From contig JABURI010000273.1 of NCBI GenBank assembly GCA_014762755.1, positions 1 through 33,452 on the forward strand: a stretch of DNA of 33,452 nucleotides. The letters are read 5' to 3'. The notes below the pieces were generated by a model. That model was not told where the DNA came from, made no database searches, and saw only the letters and a list, made by a program, of their open reading frames with translations. The position numbers and the translations under genes are program-made. How positions within the stretch are numbered: position 1 is the stretch's first letter; each line of letters begins with the position of its first letter. Shown in pieces: positions 7,600 to 14,431 of the stretch. This stretch comes from Marinobacter sp. Its GTDB lineage: Bacteria; Pseudomonadota; Gammaproteobacteria; Pseudomonadales; Oleiphilaceae.

Positions 7600-9204
7600 A
7601 TGGGCATCACCGGATCGCTCAGCCGCCTTCTGCTTGTCTGCCTGCTGCTCTGGCCAGCCATGGCCACCGCCCAGGTCGACGACTCCGAAGCGCAACAACT
7701 GCTCACCGCCCTGGCGGAATCCTCCTTCGCGGAAAAGAAAGACGTGGTCAACCGCATCGCCGGCTCCGGTGACGAACGGGCCCGCATCTGGCTGGAAGCC
7801 TTCGCCGCCAACAAACTCGCCCGCATCGAATCCACCGGCCAGTTCGTCATCGTGCTCTCCAACCGGGGCCGCGACTGGGACGTGGAAAGCGCCACCACCG
7901 GCGAGAGCCTGGGCGAAGTCTCCCGGCGGGACATCGACACCATCCGCGTGAACAACAGCCTGCGCAGCGAGCTGGAAAGCATCCTCTCCGTCATCGACCT
8001 GAAAAGCCCGAACGAAGACAGCCGCCTGACCGCCGCCCGTGCCCTGCGGGGGAACGTGGATGACGGCCTCGCCGACCAGTTACCGGACCTGATCGAGGCG
8101 GAAACCGCCTCCGACGTCCGGCTGGCGCTCACCGAAGCGCTGGCCATCTACCAGGTGGAAGAGCAGGGCGACAGGAGCGCCGTGGCCGTGCTCTCCGGCA
8201 GCCTCAACTCCGATGCCCGCGCGGCCCTGCAGAACGCCGCCCGCAGTGACGACCCGGCCCTGGCGGCCGCCGCCAACAAGGCCCTGGAGAGTATCGAACA
8301 GAAACTCAAATTCAACCGTGCCGCCGAGACCCTCTACTTCGGGCTTTCCCTCGGCTCGGTGCTGGTGCTGGCGGCCATCGGCCTGGCCATCACCTTCGGC
8401 GTGATGGGCGTGATCAACATGGCCCACGGCGAGCTGATCATGCTCGGCGCCTACACCACCTGGGGCATGCAGCAGCTGCTGCCGGGCCAGCCGGGCCTGG
8501 CGTTGATCCTGTCCATCCCCGCCGGTTTCCTGGTGGCGGCGCTGGCGGGGATCGCCATCGAACGCACCGTCATCCAGCACCTCAAGGGCCGACCGCTGGA
8601 AACCCTGCTGGCCACCTTCGGCGTGAGCCTGATCCTGCAGCAGCTGGTTCGCACCGTGATCTCGCCCCTGAACCGCACCGTCATCACTCCGGACTGGATG
8701 AGCGGCTCGGTGATGATCAACGAGGCGCTGTCCCTCACGCTCAACCGCATGTACGTGATCGGTTTCGCCCTGGTGGTGTTCGCCGGCCTGATGCTGATCA
8801 TGCGCAAGACCCGCCTGGGCCTGGAAGTGCGCGCGGTCACCCAGAACCGCGCCATGGCCCGCTCCATGGGCATCAAGGCCACCAAAGTGGACATTCTCAC
8901 CTTCGGCCTCGGCTCCGGCGTGGCCGGGTTGGCCGGCGTCGCGCTGTCCCAGATCACCAACGTGGGGCCGAACCTGGGCCAGAACTACATCATCGATTCG
9001 TTCATGGTGGTGGTATTCGGCGGTGTGGGTAACCTCTGGGGCACCCTGCTGGCGGGCCTGTCCCTCGGCACCATCAACCAGCTGCTGGAACCCTGGGCGG
9101 GTGCCGTGCTGGCCAAGATCCTGGTGCTGGTGTTCATCATCCTGTTCATCCAGAAACGGCCGAAGGGGCTCTTCCCCCAGAAAGGCCGGGCTGCGGAGGG
9201 TTAG
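7600..9204 (+). CDS. urtB: Urea ABC transporter permease UrtB
   Basis: This is the inner-membrane permease of LivH type with the long N-terminal extracytoplasmic extension typical of UrtB. A signal peptide (LLLVCLLLWPAMATA, cleavage near ATA-QV) is followed by about 220 hydrophilic residues and then the multi-span permease, beginning ETLYFGLSLGSVLVLAA and containing GVMGVINMAHGELIMLGAY. I prefer the second ATG at 7600 (534 residues) because AGGA lies 8 bases before it; the ATG at 7591, three codons earlier, has a poorly spaced site. It pairs with UrtC to form the pore. Confidence 0.92.
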   Translation: MGITGSLSRLLLVCLLLWPAMATAQVDDSEAQQLLTALAESSFAEKKDVVNRIAGSGDERARIWLEAFAANKLARIESTGQFVIVLSNRGRDWDVESATTGESLGEVSRRDIDTIRVNNSLRSELESILSVIDLKSPNEDSRLTAARALRGNVDDGLADQLPDLIEAETASDVRLALTEALAIYQVEEQGDRSAVAVLSGSLNSDARAALQNAARSDDPALAAAANKALESIEQKLKFNRAAETLYFGLSLGSVLVLAAIGLAITFGVMGVINMAHGELIMLGAYTTWGMQQLLPGQPGLALILSIPAGFLVAALAGIAIERTVIQHLKGRPLETLLATFGVSLILQQLVRTVISPLNRTVITPDWMSGSVMINEALSLTLNRMYVIGFALVVFAGLMLIMRKTRLGLEVRAVTQNRAMARSMGIKATKVDILTFGLGSGVAGLAGVALSQITNVGPNLGQNYIIDSFMVVVFGGVGNLWGTLLAGLSLGTINQLLEPWAGAVLAKILVLVFIILFIQKRPKGLFPQKGRAAEG

Positions 9205-9392
9205 GGTGTCCCGTCTAGCCAATTCTTTAATCCACTGCGTGGCGCAAGCGCCACGCCCTTCGGGAGCCTCTGAACGCCTTGATAGCCGCGTTGCAGCGCC
9301 TCGATTTGGAACCACCAAACCTTCGCCGCTGCGCCTTGCTCTCAAGGCGTTCAGAGGCTCAGTGAATCAAATAATTAGCTAGAAGGGACACC
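9205..9392. mobile_element. MITE-like inverted-repeat element between urtB and urtC
   Basis: This 188-bp non-coding insert has terminal inverted repeats of 33 bases (9205-9237 and 9360-9392, beginning GGTGTCCC, 28 of 33 matching) and perfect 19-base inner inverted repeats (9264-9282 and 9342-9360). The left arm also contains a perfect small hairpin at 9237-9256 (GCGTGGCGC-AA-GCGCCACGC) with no counterpart on the right. The element begins one base after the urtB stop and ends two bases before the urtC ATG, so the SD-like AAGGGA of urtC lies in its right terminal repeat. No transposase is present. A non-autonomous element is the best reading, though a large structural hairpin of other origin cannot be excluded. 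Confidence 0.65.
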
Positions 9393-9394
9393 AT

Positions 9395-10516
9395 ATGTGG
9401 TTAACAAGACCCTTGCAGGAACGATCCACTCAAGTTTTTCTGGGCGTGCTCTTCGCCGCCCTGGTCGTGGTCAGTGCGCTGCACCTGTTCATGCCGGAAG
9501 ACAGCGCCCTGTACGTCAGCTCCTACACCGTCACCCTGCTGGGTAAGTACCTTTGCTACGCACTGCTGGCGGTGGCGGTGGACCTGGTGTGGGGCTACCT
9601 CGGTATCCTCAGCCTCGGCCACGGCGCCTTCTTCGCCCTCGGCGGCTACGCCATGGGCATGTACCTGATGCGCCAGATCGGCGACCGGGGCGTCTACGGC
9701 CACCCCACGCTGCCGGACTTCATGGTGTTCCTGAACTGGCAGGAGCTGCCCTGGTACTGGCACGGCTTCGACATGGCCTGGTTCGCCTTCATCATGGTAC
9801 TGCTGGCCCCGGGCCTGCTGGCGCTGGTGTTCGGCTTCCTGGCCTTCCGCTCGCGGGTGACCGGGGTGTACCTCTCCATCATCACCCAGGCGCTGACCTT
9901 CGCCCTGATGCTGGCCTTCTTCCGCAACGAGATGGGCTTTGGCGGCAATAACGGCCTGACCGACTTCAAGGACATCCTCGGCTTTGACCTGCGCACCGAC
10001 GCCACCCGCCTCGGGCTGTTCATCGCCACCGGCATCGCCCTGGCCATCGGCTACGTGATCTGCCGGGGCATCGTCACCAGCAAGCTCGGCCGGGTGAGCG
10101 TGGCCTGCCGGGACGCCGAGGCCCGCACCCGCTTCCTGGGCTACCGGGTGGAACGGGTGCAGCTGTTCGTGTTCGTGGTCTCCGCCATGCTGGCGGGCGT
10201 GGCCGGCGCGCTCTACGTGCCCCAAGTGGGCATCATCAACCCCAGCGAATTCTCCCCGCTGTTCTCCATCGAGATCGTGGTGTGGGTGGCCCTCGGTGGC
10301 CGCGCCACCCTCTATGGCGCCGTGATCGGTGCCATCCTGGTGAACTACGCCAAGACCGTGTTCACCGGCATCATGCCGGACGCCTGGCTGTTCGCCCTCG
10401 GCGGCCTGTTCGTGCTGGTGACCGTGTTCCTGCCCAAGGGCATCGCCGGCCTGCTGCAGAAGCGCAAGAAGGCTGAAACCACGGAACCCACCCCCGCCCA
10501 GGAGGCCACGGCATGA
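9395..10516 (+). CDS. urtC: Urea ABC transporter permease UrtC
   Basis: This 373-residue LivM-type permease is the partner of UrtB in the membrane channel. It has many hydrophobic spans and the family motifs VDLVWGYLGILSLGHGAFFALGG (about residues 61-83) and GGNNGLTDFKDILGF. The length is normal. The start follows the MITE-like insert directly, with AAGGGA seven bases upstream. The 3' end overlaps urtD by the ATGA sequence, so urtC and urtD are translationally coupled. Confidence 0.93.
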   Translation: MWLTRPLQERSTQVFLGVLFAALVVVSALHLFMPEDSALYVSSYTVTLLGKYLCYALLAVAVDLVWGYLGILSLGHGAFFALGGYAMGMYLMRQIGDRGVYGHPTLPDFMVFLNWQELPWYWHGFDMAWFAFIMVLLAPGLLALVFGFLAFRSRVTGVYLSIITQALTFALMLAFFRNEMGFGGNNGLTDFKDILGFDLRTDATRLGLFIATGIALAIGYVICRGIVTSKLGRVSVACRDAEARTRFLGYRVERVQLFVFVVSAMLAGVAGALYVPQVGIINPSEFSPLFSIEIVVWVALGGRATLYGAVIGAILVNYAKTVFTGIMPDAWLFALGGLFVLVTVFLPKGIAGLLQKRKKAETTEPTPAQEATA

Positions 10517-11337
10517 GCATCTTCGAGCAACTGACCGACCGTGACCACGTGTTCGAATTCCTGGCCCCGGTGCAGTCCCCGGTGGACGTGCGCCACGGCC
10601 CGATCCTGTACCTGGAAGACGTGAGCGTGAGCTTTGACGGCTTCAAAGCCATCAACAACCTCAACCTCACCATCGACGACGGCGAGCTGCGCTGCATCAT
10701 CGGCCCCAACGGCGCGGGCAAGACCACCATGATGGACATCATCACCGGCAAGACCCGCCCGGACACCGGCTCGGTGTGGTTCGGCAGCCGCCACAACCTG
10801 CTCACCATGAACGAGCCGGACATCGCCACCCTCGGCATCGGCCGCAAGTTCCAGAAACCCACCGTGTTCGAAGCGCTCACCGTGTTCGAGAACCTGGAAC
10901 TGGCCATGGCGGCGGACAAGCGCATTTTCCCGACGCTCACCGCCATCATGAAAGCCGAGTACCGGGACCGCATCGACGAAGTGCTCGAACTCATCGGCCT
11001 CAAGGACCTGCGCGACCGCCCCGCCGGCATCCTCTCCCACGGCCAGAAACAGTGGCTGGAGATCGGCATGCTGCTAATGCAGAAACCCCGGCTGCTACTG
11101 GTGGACGAACCCGTGGCCGGCATGACCGAACAGGAAATGGAACGCACCGCCGAACTGCTCACCAGCCTCGCCGGCAAACAGTCCGTTGTGGTGGTGGAAC
11201 ACGACATGGGCTTCGTGCGCTCCATCGCCCGCCAGGTCACCGTGCTGCACCAGGGCAGCGTGCTGGCCGAAGGCACCATGGACCAGGTCTCCAACGACCC
11301 GGAAGTGATCAAGGTTTACCTCGGGGAAGATGCCTGA
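10513..11337 (+). CDS. urtD: Urea ABC transporter ATP-binding protein UrtD
   Basis: This 274-residue LivG-type ATPase energises urea import. It shows Walker A GPNGAGKT (about 64-71), signature ILSHGQKQ, Walker B LLLVDEP and the switch His in VVEHDMGF. UrtD proteins typically carry a short N-terminal extension before the ATPase core, seen here as the first 30 or so residues. It starts inside the urtC stop (ATGA) and its stop overlaps the urtE start (TGATG). Confidence 0.94.
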   Translation: MSIFEQLTDRDHVFEFLAPVQSPVDVRHGPILYLEDVSVSFDGFKAINNLNLTIDDGELRCIIGPNGAGKTTMMDIITGKTRPDTGSVWFGSRHNLLTMNEPDIATLGIGRKFQKPTVFEALTVFENLELAMAADKRIFPTLTAIMKAEYRDRIDEVLELIGLKDLRDRPAGILSHGQKQWLEIGMLLMQKPRLLLVDEPVAGMTEQEMERTAELLTSLAGKQSVVVVEHDMGFVRSIARQVTVLHQGSVLAEGTMDQVSNDPEVIKVYLGEDA

Positions 11338-12035
11338 TGCTCAAGATCAACCAACTCAACCACTACTACGGCGAAAGCCACACCCTCTGGGACCTGGAAC
11401 TGGACGTGCCCCAGGGCCAGTGCACCTGCGTGATGGGCCGCAACGGCGTGGGCAAGACCACCCTGATGAAATGCATCATGGGCGAGGAAACCGCCAAAAA
11501 CGGCTCCATAGAATTCGCCCGGGACGTGGAACTGACCAGAAAGAAAATCGAAGACCGCTCTCGTCTCGGCATCGGCTACGTGCCCCAGGGCCGGCAGATC
11601 TTTCCGCTGCTGACGGTGGAGGAAAACCTGCGCACCGGGCTGGCGGTGCGGGCCGATGGCAGCAAGAAAATTCCCGAGCGGGTGTATGAGCTGTTTCCGG
11701 TGCTCAAGGAAATGCGGCACCGGAGAGGCGGCGACCTGTCCGGTGGGCAGCAACAGCAGCTGGCGATCGGGCGGGCGCTGGTGATTGAGCCCCGGCTTCT
11801 GATCCTGGATGAGCCGGGGGAGGGGATTCAGCCAAACATTGTGGCGCAGATTGGGGAGGTGATTCGCAGGCTGATTGAGGAGGATGGGCTGACGGTGTTG
11901 CTGGTTGAGCAGAAGTTGCCGTTTGCGAGGAAGTATGCGGATCGGTTTGCCATCATCGACCGCGGGCGCCGGGTGGCCGAAGACGAAATCGCCGGCCTGA
12001 CCGATGCGCTGATCAAAAAGCACCTGACCGTGTGA
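11337..12035 (+). CDS. urtE: Urea ABC transporter ATP-binding protein UrtE
   Basis: This 232-residue LivF-type ATPase is the partner of UrtD. Motifs are Walker A GRNGVGKT (about 34-41), Q-loop YVPQGRQIFPLL, signature LSGGQQQQLAIGRAL and Walker B LLILDEPGEG. The ATG overlaps the urtD stop by one base; the open frame continues upstream, but only as a different reading frame of urtD. A stretch at about 11700-11950 uses noticeably more GAG, GGG, GTG and ATT codons than the rest of the operon, which prefers C-ending codons. Confidence 0.93.
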   Translation: MLKINQLNHYYGESHTLWDLELDVPQGQCTCVMGRNGVGKTTLMKCIMGEETAKNGSIEFARDVELTRKKIEDRSRLGIGYVPQGRQIFPLLTVEENLRTGLAVRADGSKKIPERVYELFPVLKEMRHRRGGDLSGGQQQQLAIGRALVIEPRLLILDEPGEGIQPNIVAQIGEVIRRLIEEDGLTVLLVEQKLPFARKYADRFAIIDRGRRVAEDEIAGLTDALIKKHLTV

Positions 12036-12072
12036 TCGATTAAGGCAAAGAGTTACTGAACAATGAATGAAG

Positions 12073-12096
12073 CCGCTCGCGGAACCGGGCGGTTTT
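12073..12096 (+). terminator. Rho-independent terminator of the urt operon
   Basis: CCGCTCG and CGGGCGG form a 7-bp stem (one G-U pair) around CGGAAC, followed by TTTTCTT. It lies 37 bases after the urtE stop and closes the operon. Confidence 0.75.
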
Positions 12097-12131
12097 CTTG
12101 TATCTGGTTTACCAAAAATTACGTCCCACCT

Positions 12132-12148
12132 GTAGGAAGTTTCCTTAC
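12132..12148. promoter_or_regulatory. Palindrome upstream of the NERD gene
   Basis: GTAGGAAGTTTCCTTAC is an imperfect dyad with a TAGGAA/TTCCTTA form, like sites of NarL/LuxR-type response regulators. A possible -10 (TAGGCT) follows within a few bases. This is only a suggestion from its symmetry and position 58 bases before the ATG. Confidence 0.3.
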
Positions 12149-12205
12149 GATTAGGCTAGTGTGTAGTAACAAGAAACGGATAGACGCCACTGTTAAGGAT
12201 AACGG

Positions 12206-12982
12206 ATGGACTACACACAGACTTTACAGCCCCTCTTTAACGCCCTCTGGTACCTGATCCCGCTGGCAATCCTCGCTGCCGTCATCAAATCGCCCTGGTT
12301 TAAAGGCAAGGCCGGGGAAGCGATCGTTAATCTTTCCGCCAGACTCTTTCTTGATAAAACCCGCTACCACCTCATCAAGAACGTCACCCTGCCAACGGAA
12401 GACGGTACCACCCAGATCGACCACATCATTGTTTCCCGTTATGGGGTGTTCGTGGTGGAGACCAAGAACATGAAAGGCTGGATCTTTGGTAGTGAGAAAC
12501 AACGCTACTGGACCCAGAAAATCTTCAAATCGTCCCACAAGTTCCAAAACCCACTGCACCAAAACTACAAACACGTGAAAACGTTACAAAGCCTTTTGGG
12601 CCTGGGCGATGAGCAGGTGCATTCGTTGGTGGTATTTGTCGGGGATGCGACATTCAAAACACCAATGCCAGAGAACGTGACCTATGGTGGTGGGTATATC
12701 CGTTTTATCAAAGCCCAAACTGAAGAAATGCTGTCGGACATAGAGGTGAGAAAGGTTATCGAAGCCATAGAGTCGGGGCGACTGGCAGCAACGTTCGGGA
12801 ATTACCGAAACCACGTTACGCATGTGAAGGAGATCGTGACGAAGAAAGACAGCGAGCCGCGGTGCCCGAAGTGCCAGGGCAATATGGTTAGGCGGAAGGT
12901 GAAGCGTGGGTCGAATGTTGGTCAGGAGTTTTGGGGTTGCAAGTCGTTTCCGAAGTGTCGTGGCGTTATTCGTGCTTCCTGA
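12206..12982 (+). CDS. NERD-domain nuclease-related protein with topoisomerase-type zinc finger
   Basis: The 258 residues comprise an N-terminal membrane anchor (about 10-28, WYLIPLAILAAVI), a NERD domain (about 32-160) with the conserved core TQIDHIIVSRYGVFVVETKNM, and a C-terminal C4 zinc finger (about 222-258, CPKCQGNMVRR with a second CKSFPKC). NERD domains are related to restriction-endonuclease folds; the D...E-x-K pattern is present here as IDH and VETKN. AAGGA lies about 8 bases before the ATG. Function is unknown; DNA processing is the usual guess. It sits between the urt terminator and the AT-rich nuclease-ATPase pair. Confidence 0.85.
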   Translation: MDYTQTLQPLFNALWYLIPLAILAAVIKSPWFKGKAGEAIVNLSARLFLDKTRYHLIKNVTLPTEDGTTQIDHIIVSRYGVFVVETKNMKGWIFGSEKQRYWTQKIFKSSHKFQNPLHQNYKHVKTLQSLLGLGDEQVHSLVVFVGDATFKTPMPENVTYGGGYIRFIKAQTEEMLSDIEVRKVIEAIESGRLAATFGNYRNHVTHVKEIVTKKDSEPRCPKCQGNMVRRKVKRGSNVGQEFWGCKSFPKCRGVIRAS

Positions 12983-13130
12983 GTTTTTGGATAAGGGCAT
13001 CAGAACGTTCATTGCCGCTCAAATGATTGCAATAACGAAGTTCATCATCTAATCACTGTTATACGGCACGACAGCTGCAGACAGGCTTAAGTCGCATATT
13101 ATATTTGGGTTGATTGACAAGGAGACTGAA

Positions 13131-13184
13131 TTGACCACAACAACAAACCACGCTTTAATGAAGCAGATAATATCTTCCAGCTAG
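13131..13184 (+). CDS. Possible 17-aa leader peptide
   Basis: A TTG codon preceded by AAGGAGA at good spacing opens a 17-codon frame (starting MTTTTNHALM) that ends at TAG, 13 bases before the nuclease start. It has the strongest ribosome-binding site in this intergenic stretch, while the nuclease has none. It may be a translated leader or merely a chance ORF. Confidence 0.25.
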   Translation: MTTTTNHALMKQIISSS

Positions 13185-13197
13185 TTGGTCACGCAAA

Positions 13198-14286
13198 ATG
13201 CGCAGTACTATTCAGTCTGACCTAATTAAAGTGCCTCAAACTGAGACTGCAGGCTCTCGCAGTCCGGCAAGGTTCGCCTATCAACGAAACTGGGCTTTAG
13301 CAGAGCTGGTTGAATACCACTTGGGAGGGAAAGATTATGTTTTTGCCTTCGAGTTCCACGATGACATATTGATACTTGATTCTGAAGACAGTCCATCAAT
13401 CCTACAATTTGTTCAAGTAAAAACCAAAACAACTGGCCAAAAGTGGTCTGTTCATCAGCTCACGAAGTCTGCAAAAGGCAAGAATGGGAATCCCGACAAA
13501 TTATCAATAATCGGTAAGCTTTACGAAAATAAGAAAAATTTCTCTGGTCACAGTAGCCAATTACGATTTGTCACGAATGCATATTTTTCATTCGCTGATC
13601 CAGCACCTGTAACGATTGCAAATCAGTTAGAAAAGAAAGACCAAGACAAGATAACTAATGCAGTCCAAGAACAGCTTGGAGATGGCGATGTTGATTTAAA
13701 AGCTCTCCAACTAGAGCAAAGCTCTCTGAGTGTCGAAGACCATGAAAAGCATATTAGAGGGATTCTACATAATTTCTTTGAAAAGCTATTTGGTAGCGAC
13801 CATAATATCGCCGTGTCACCTTGGTATCAGTCCATATCCGACCAGATTAAAATCAAAAACAACTACCCGTCAGAGCAAATAAAATCTTTCGACGATTTTA
13901 TCCGTAATAAATGTATTACAAAATCTGAAATAGAGGATTTTGTACAGAGAGTAAACCGCTCTCATAATAACATTGACAACTGGGATATCATAAAAGCCCA
14001 ACTGCAAAAAGAAGGCTTCGGCCTTCAAGAACTAATAAAATTTCAGCGTAGTTGGCAAAAGTACGCCGCTGACAGGCTGGATTATGACAACAATGCTCTA
14101 AAGAATCTCGAAATCGACATTTCTAATGCAGTAAGAACGACTTCGTTTAGAGACGGCATAACATTAAAAGATGTGATTTTTAGCATTAGAAAAGATATTT
14201 CTAAAAAGCTGTCAAAGTTGACAAGTATATTTGACAGCTACTACATAGACTCCGTCATCCTGTGGCAATACTGTGAACAACTATAG
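13198..14286 (+). CDS. DUF4297 / Cap4-type dsDNA endonuclease, effector of a Lamassu/ABC-3C-like system
   Basis: This is a 362-residue protein whose first 110 residues fit the DUF4297 (Cap4) nuclease domain of PD-(D/E)xK fold: Gln29 in ARFAYQRNWAL, Glu52 and Asp55/56 in FAFEFHDDIL, and Gln73-x-Lys75 in FVQVKTK. The rest (about 150-362) is helical with no motif I recognise and would bind the partner ATPase. This family supplies the effector of CBASS (Cap4) and Lamassu (LmuA). The next gene is a Rad50-like ATPase 32 bases downstream, as in Lamassu. The gene is AT-rich and codon use differs strongly from the flanks, suggesting transfer. No clear SD precedes the ATG; an in-frame TAA upstream rules out a longer start. 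Confidence 0.8.
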   Translation: MRSTIQSDLIKVPQTETAGSRSPARFAYQRNWALAELVEYHLGGKDYVFAFEFHDDILILDSEDSPSILQFVQVKTKTTGQKWSVHQLTKSAKGKNGNPDKLSIIGKLYENKKNFSGHSSQLRFVTNAYFSFADPAPVTIANQLEKKDQDKITNAVQEQLGDGDVDLKALQLEQSSLSVEDHEKHIRGILHNFFEKLFGSDHNIAVSPWYQSISDQIKIKNNYPSEQIKSFDDFIRNKCITKSEIEDFVQRVNRSHNNIDNWDIIKAQLQKEGFGLQELIKFQRSWQKYAADRLDYDNNALKNLEIDISNAVRTTSFRDGITLKDVIFSIRKDISKKLSKLTSIFDSYYIDSVILWQYCEQL

Positions 14287-14431
14287 CTTTAAAAAACTTG
14301 TAAGGCATTTGCGAAAAAATGGAACGAAACCAGATGGTTATAAAGCAACTAACGATCCTGTCGATACCGGAAAAATCCGCAAAAACAGTGACGTTCCACC
14401 CGCAAAGAAACGTGATAACGGGCGAGAATGA
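14273..14431 (+). CDS. Possible overlapping 52-aa basic protein
   Basis: A GTG-started frame overlaps the last 14 bases of the nuclease gene and about 110 bases of the ATPase gene. Its 52 residues are Lys/Arg-rich (SFKKLVRHLRKNGTKPDGYK within the first half). The composition looks protein-like and the overlap with the nuclease stop is typical of coupled genes, but the long overlap with a conserved ATPase region argues against it. There is no recognised family. Confidence 0.2.
   Translation: MNNYSFKKLVRHLRKNGTKPDGYKATNDPVDTGKIRKNSDVPPAKKRDNGRE

Noticed and set aside
8080..9345. Minus-strand frame opposite urtB
   Set aside because: Antisense of a clear permease gene; Gln/His/Gly-rich without motifs, and its 5' part lies in the MITE-like insert.
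10776..11336. Upstream extension of the urtE reading frame
   Set aside because: It lies out of frame inside urtD, and the proper urtE ATG overlaps the urtD stop.
12063..12257. 64-codon frame starting just after urtE
   Set aside because: It runs through the urt terminator hairpin and into the NERD gene in another frame; there is no ribosome site or conserved motif.
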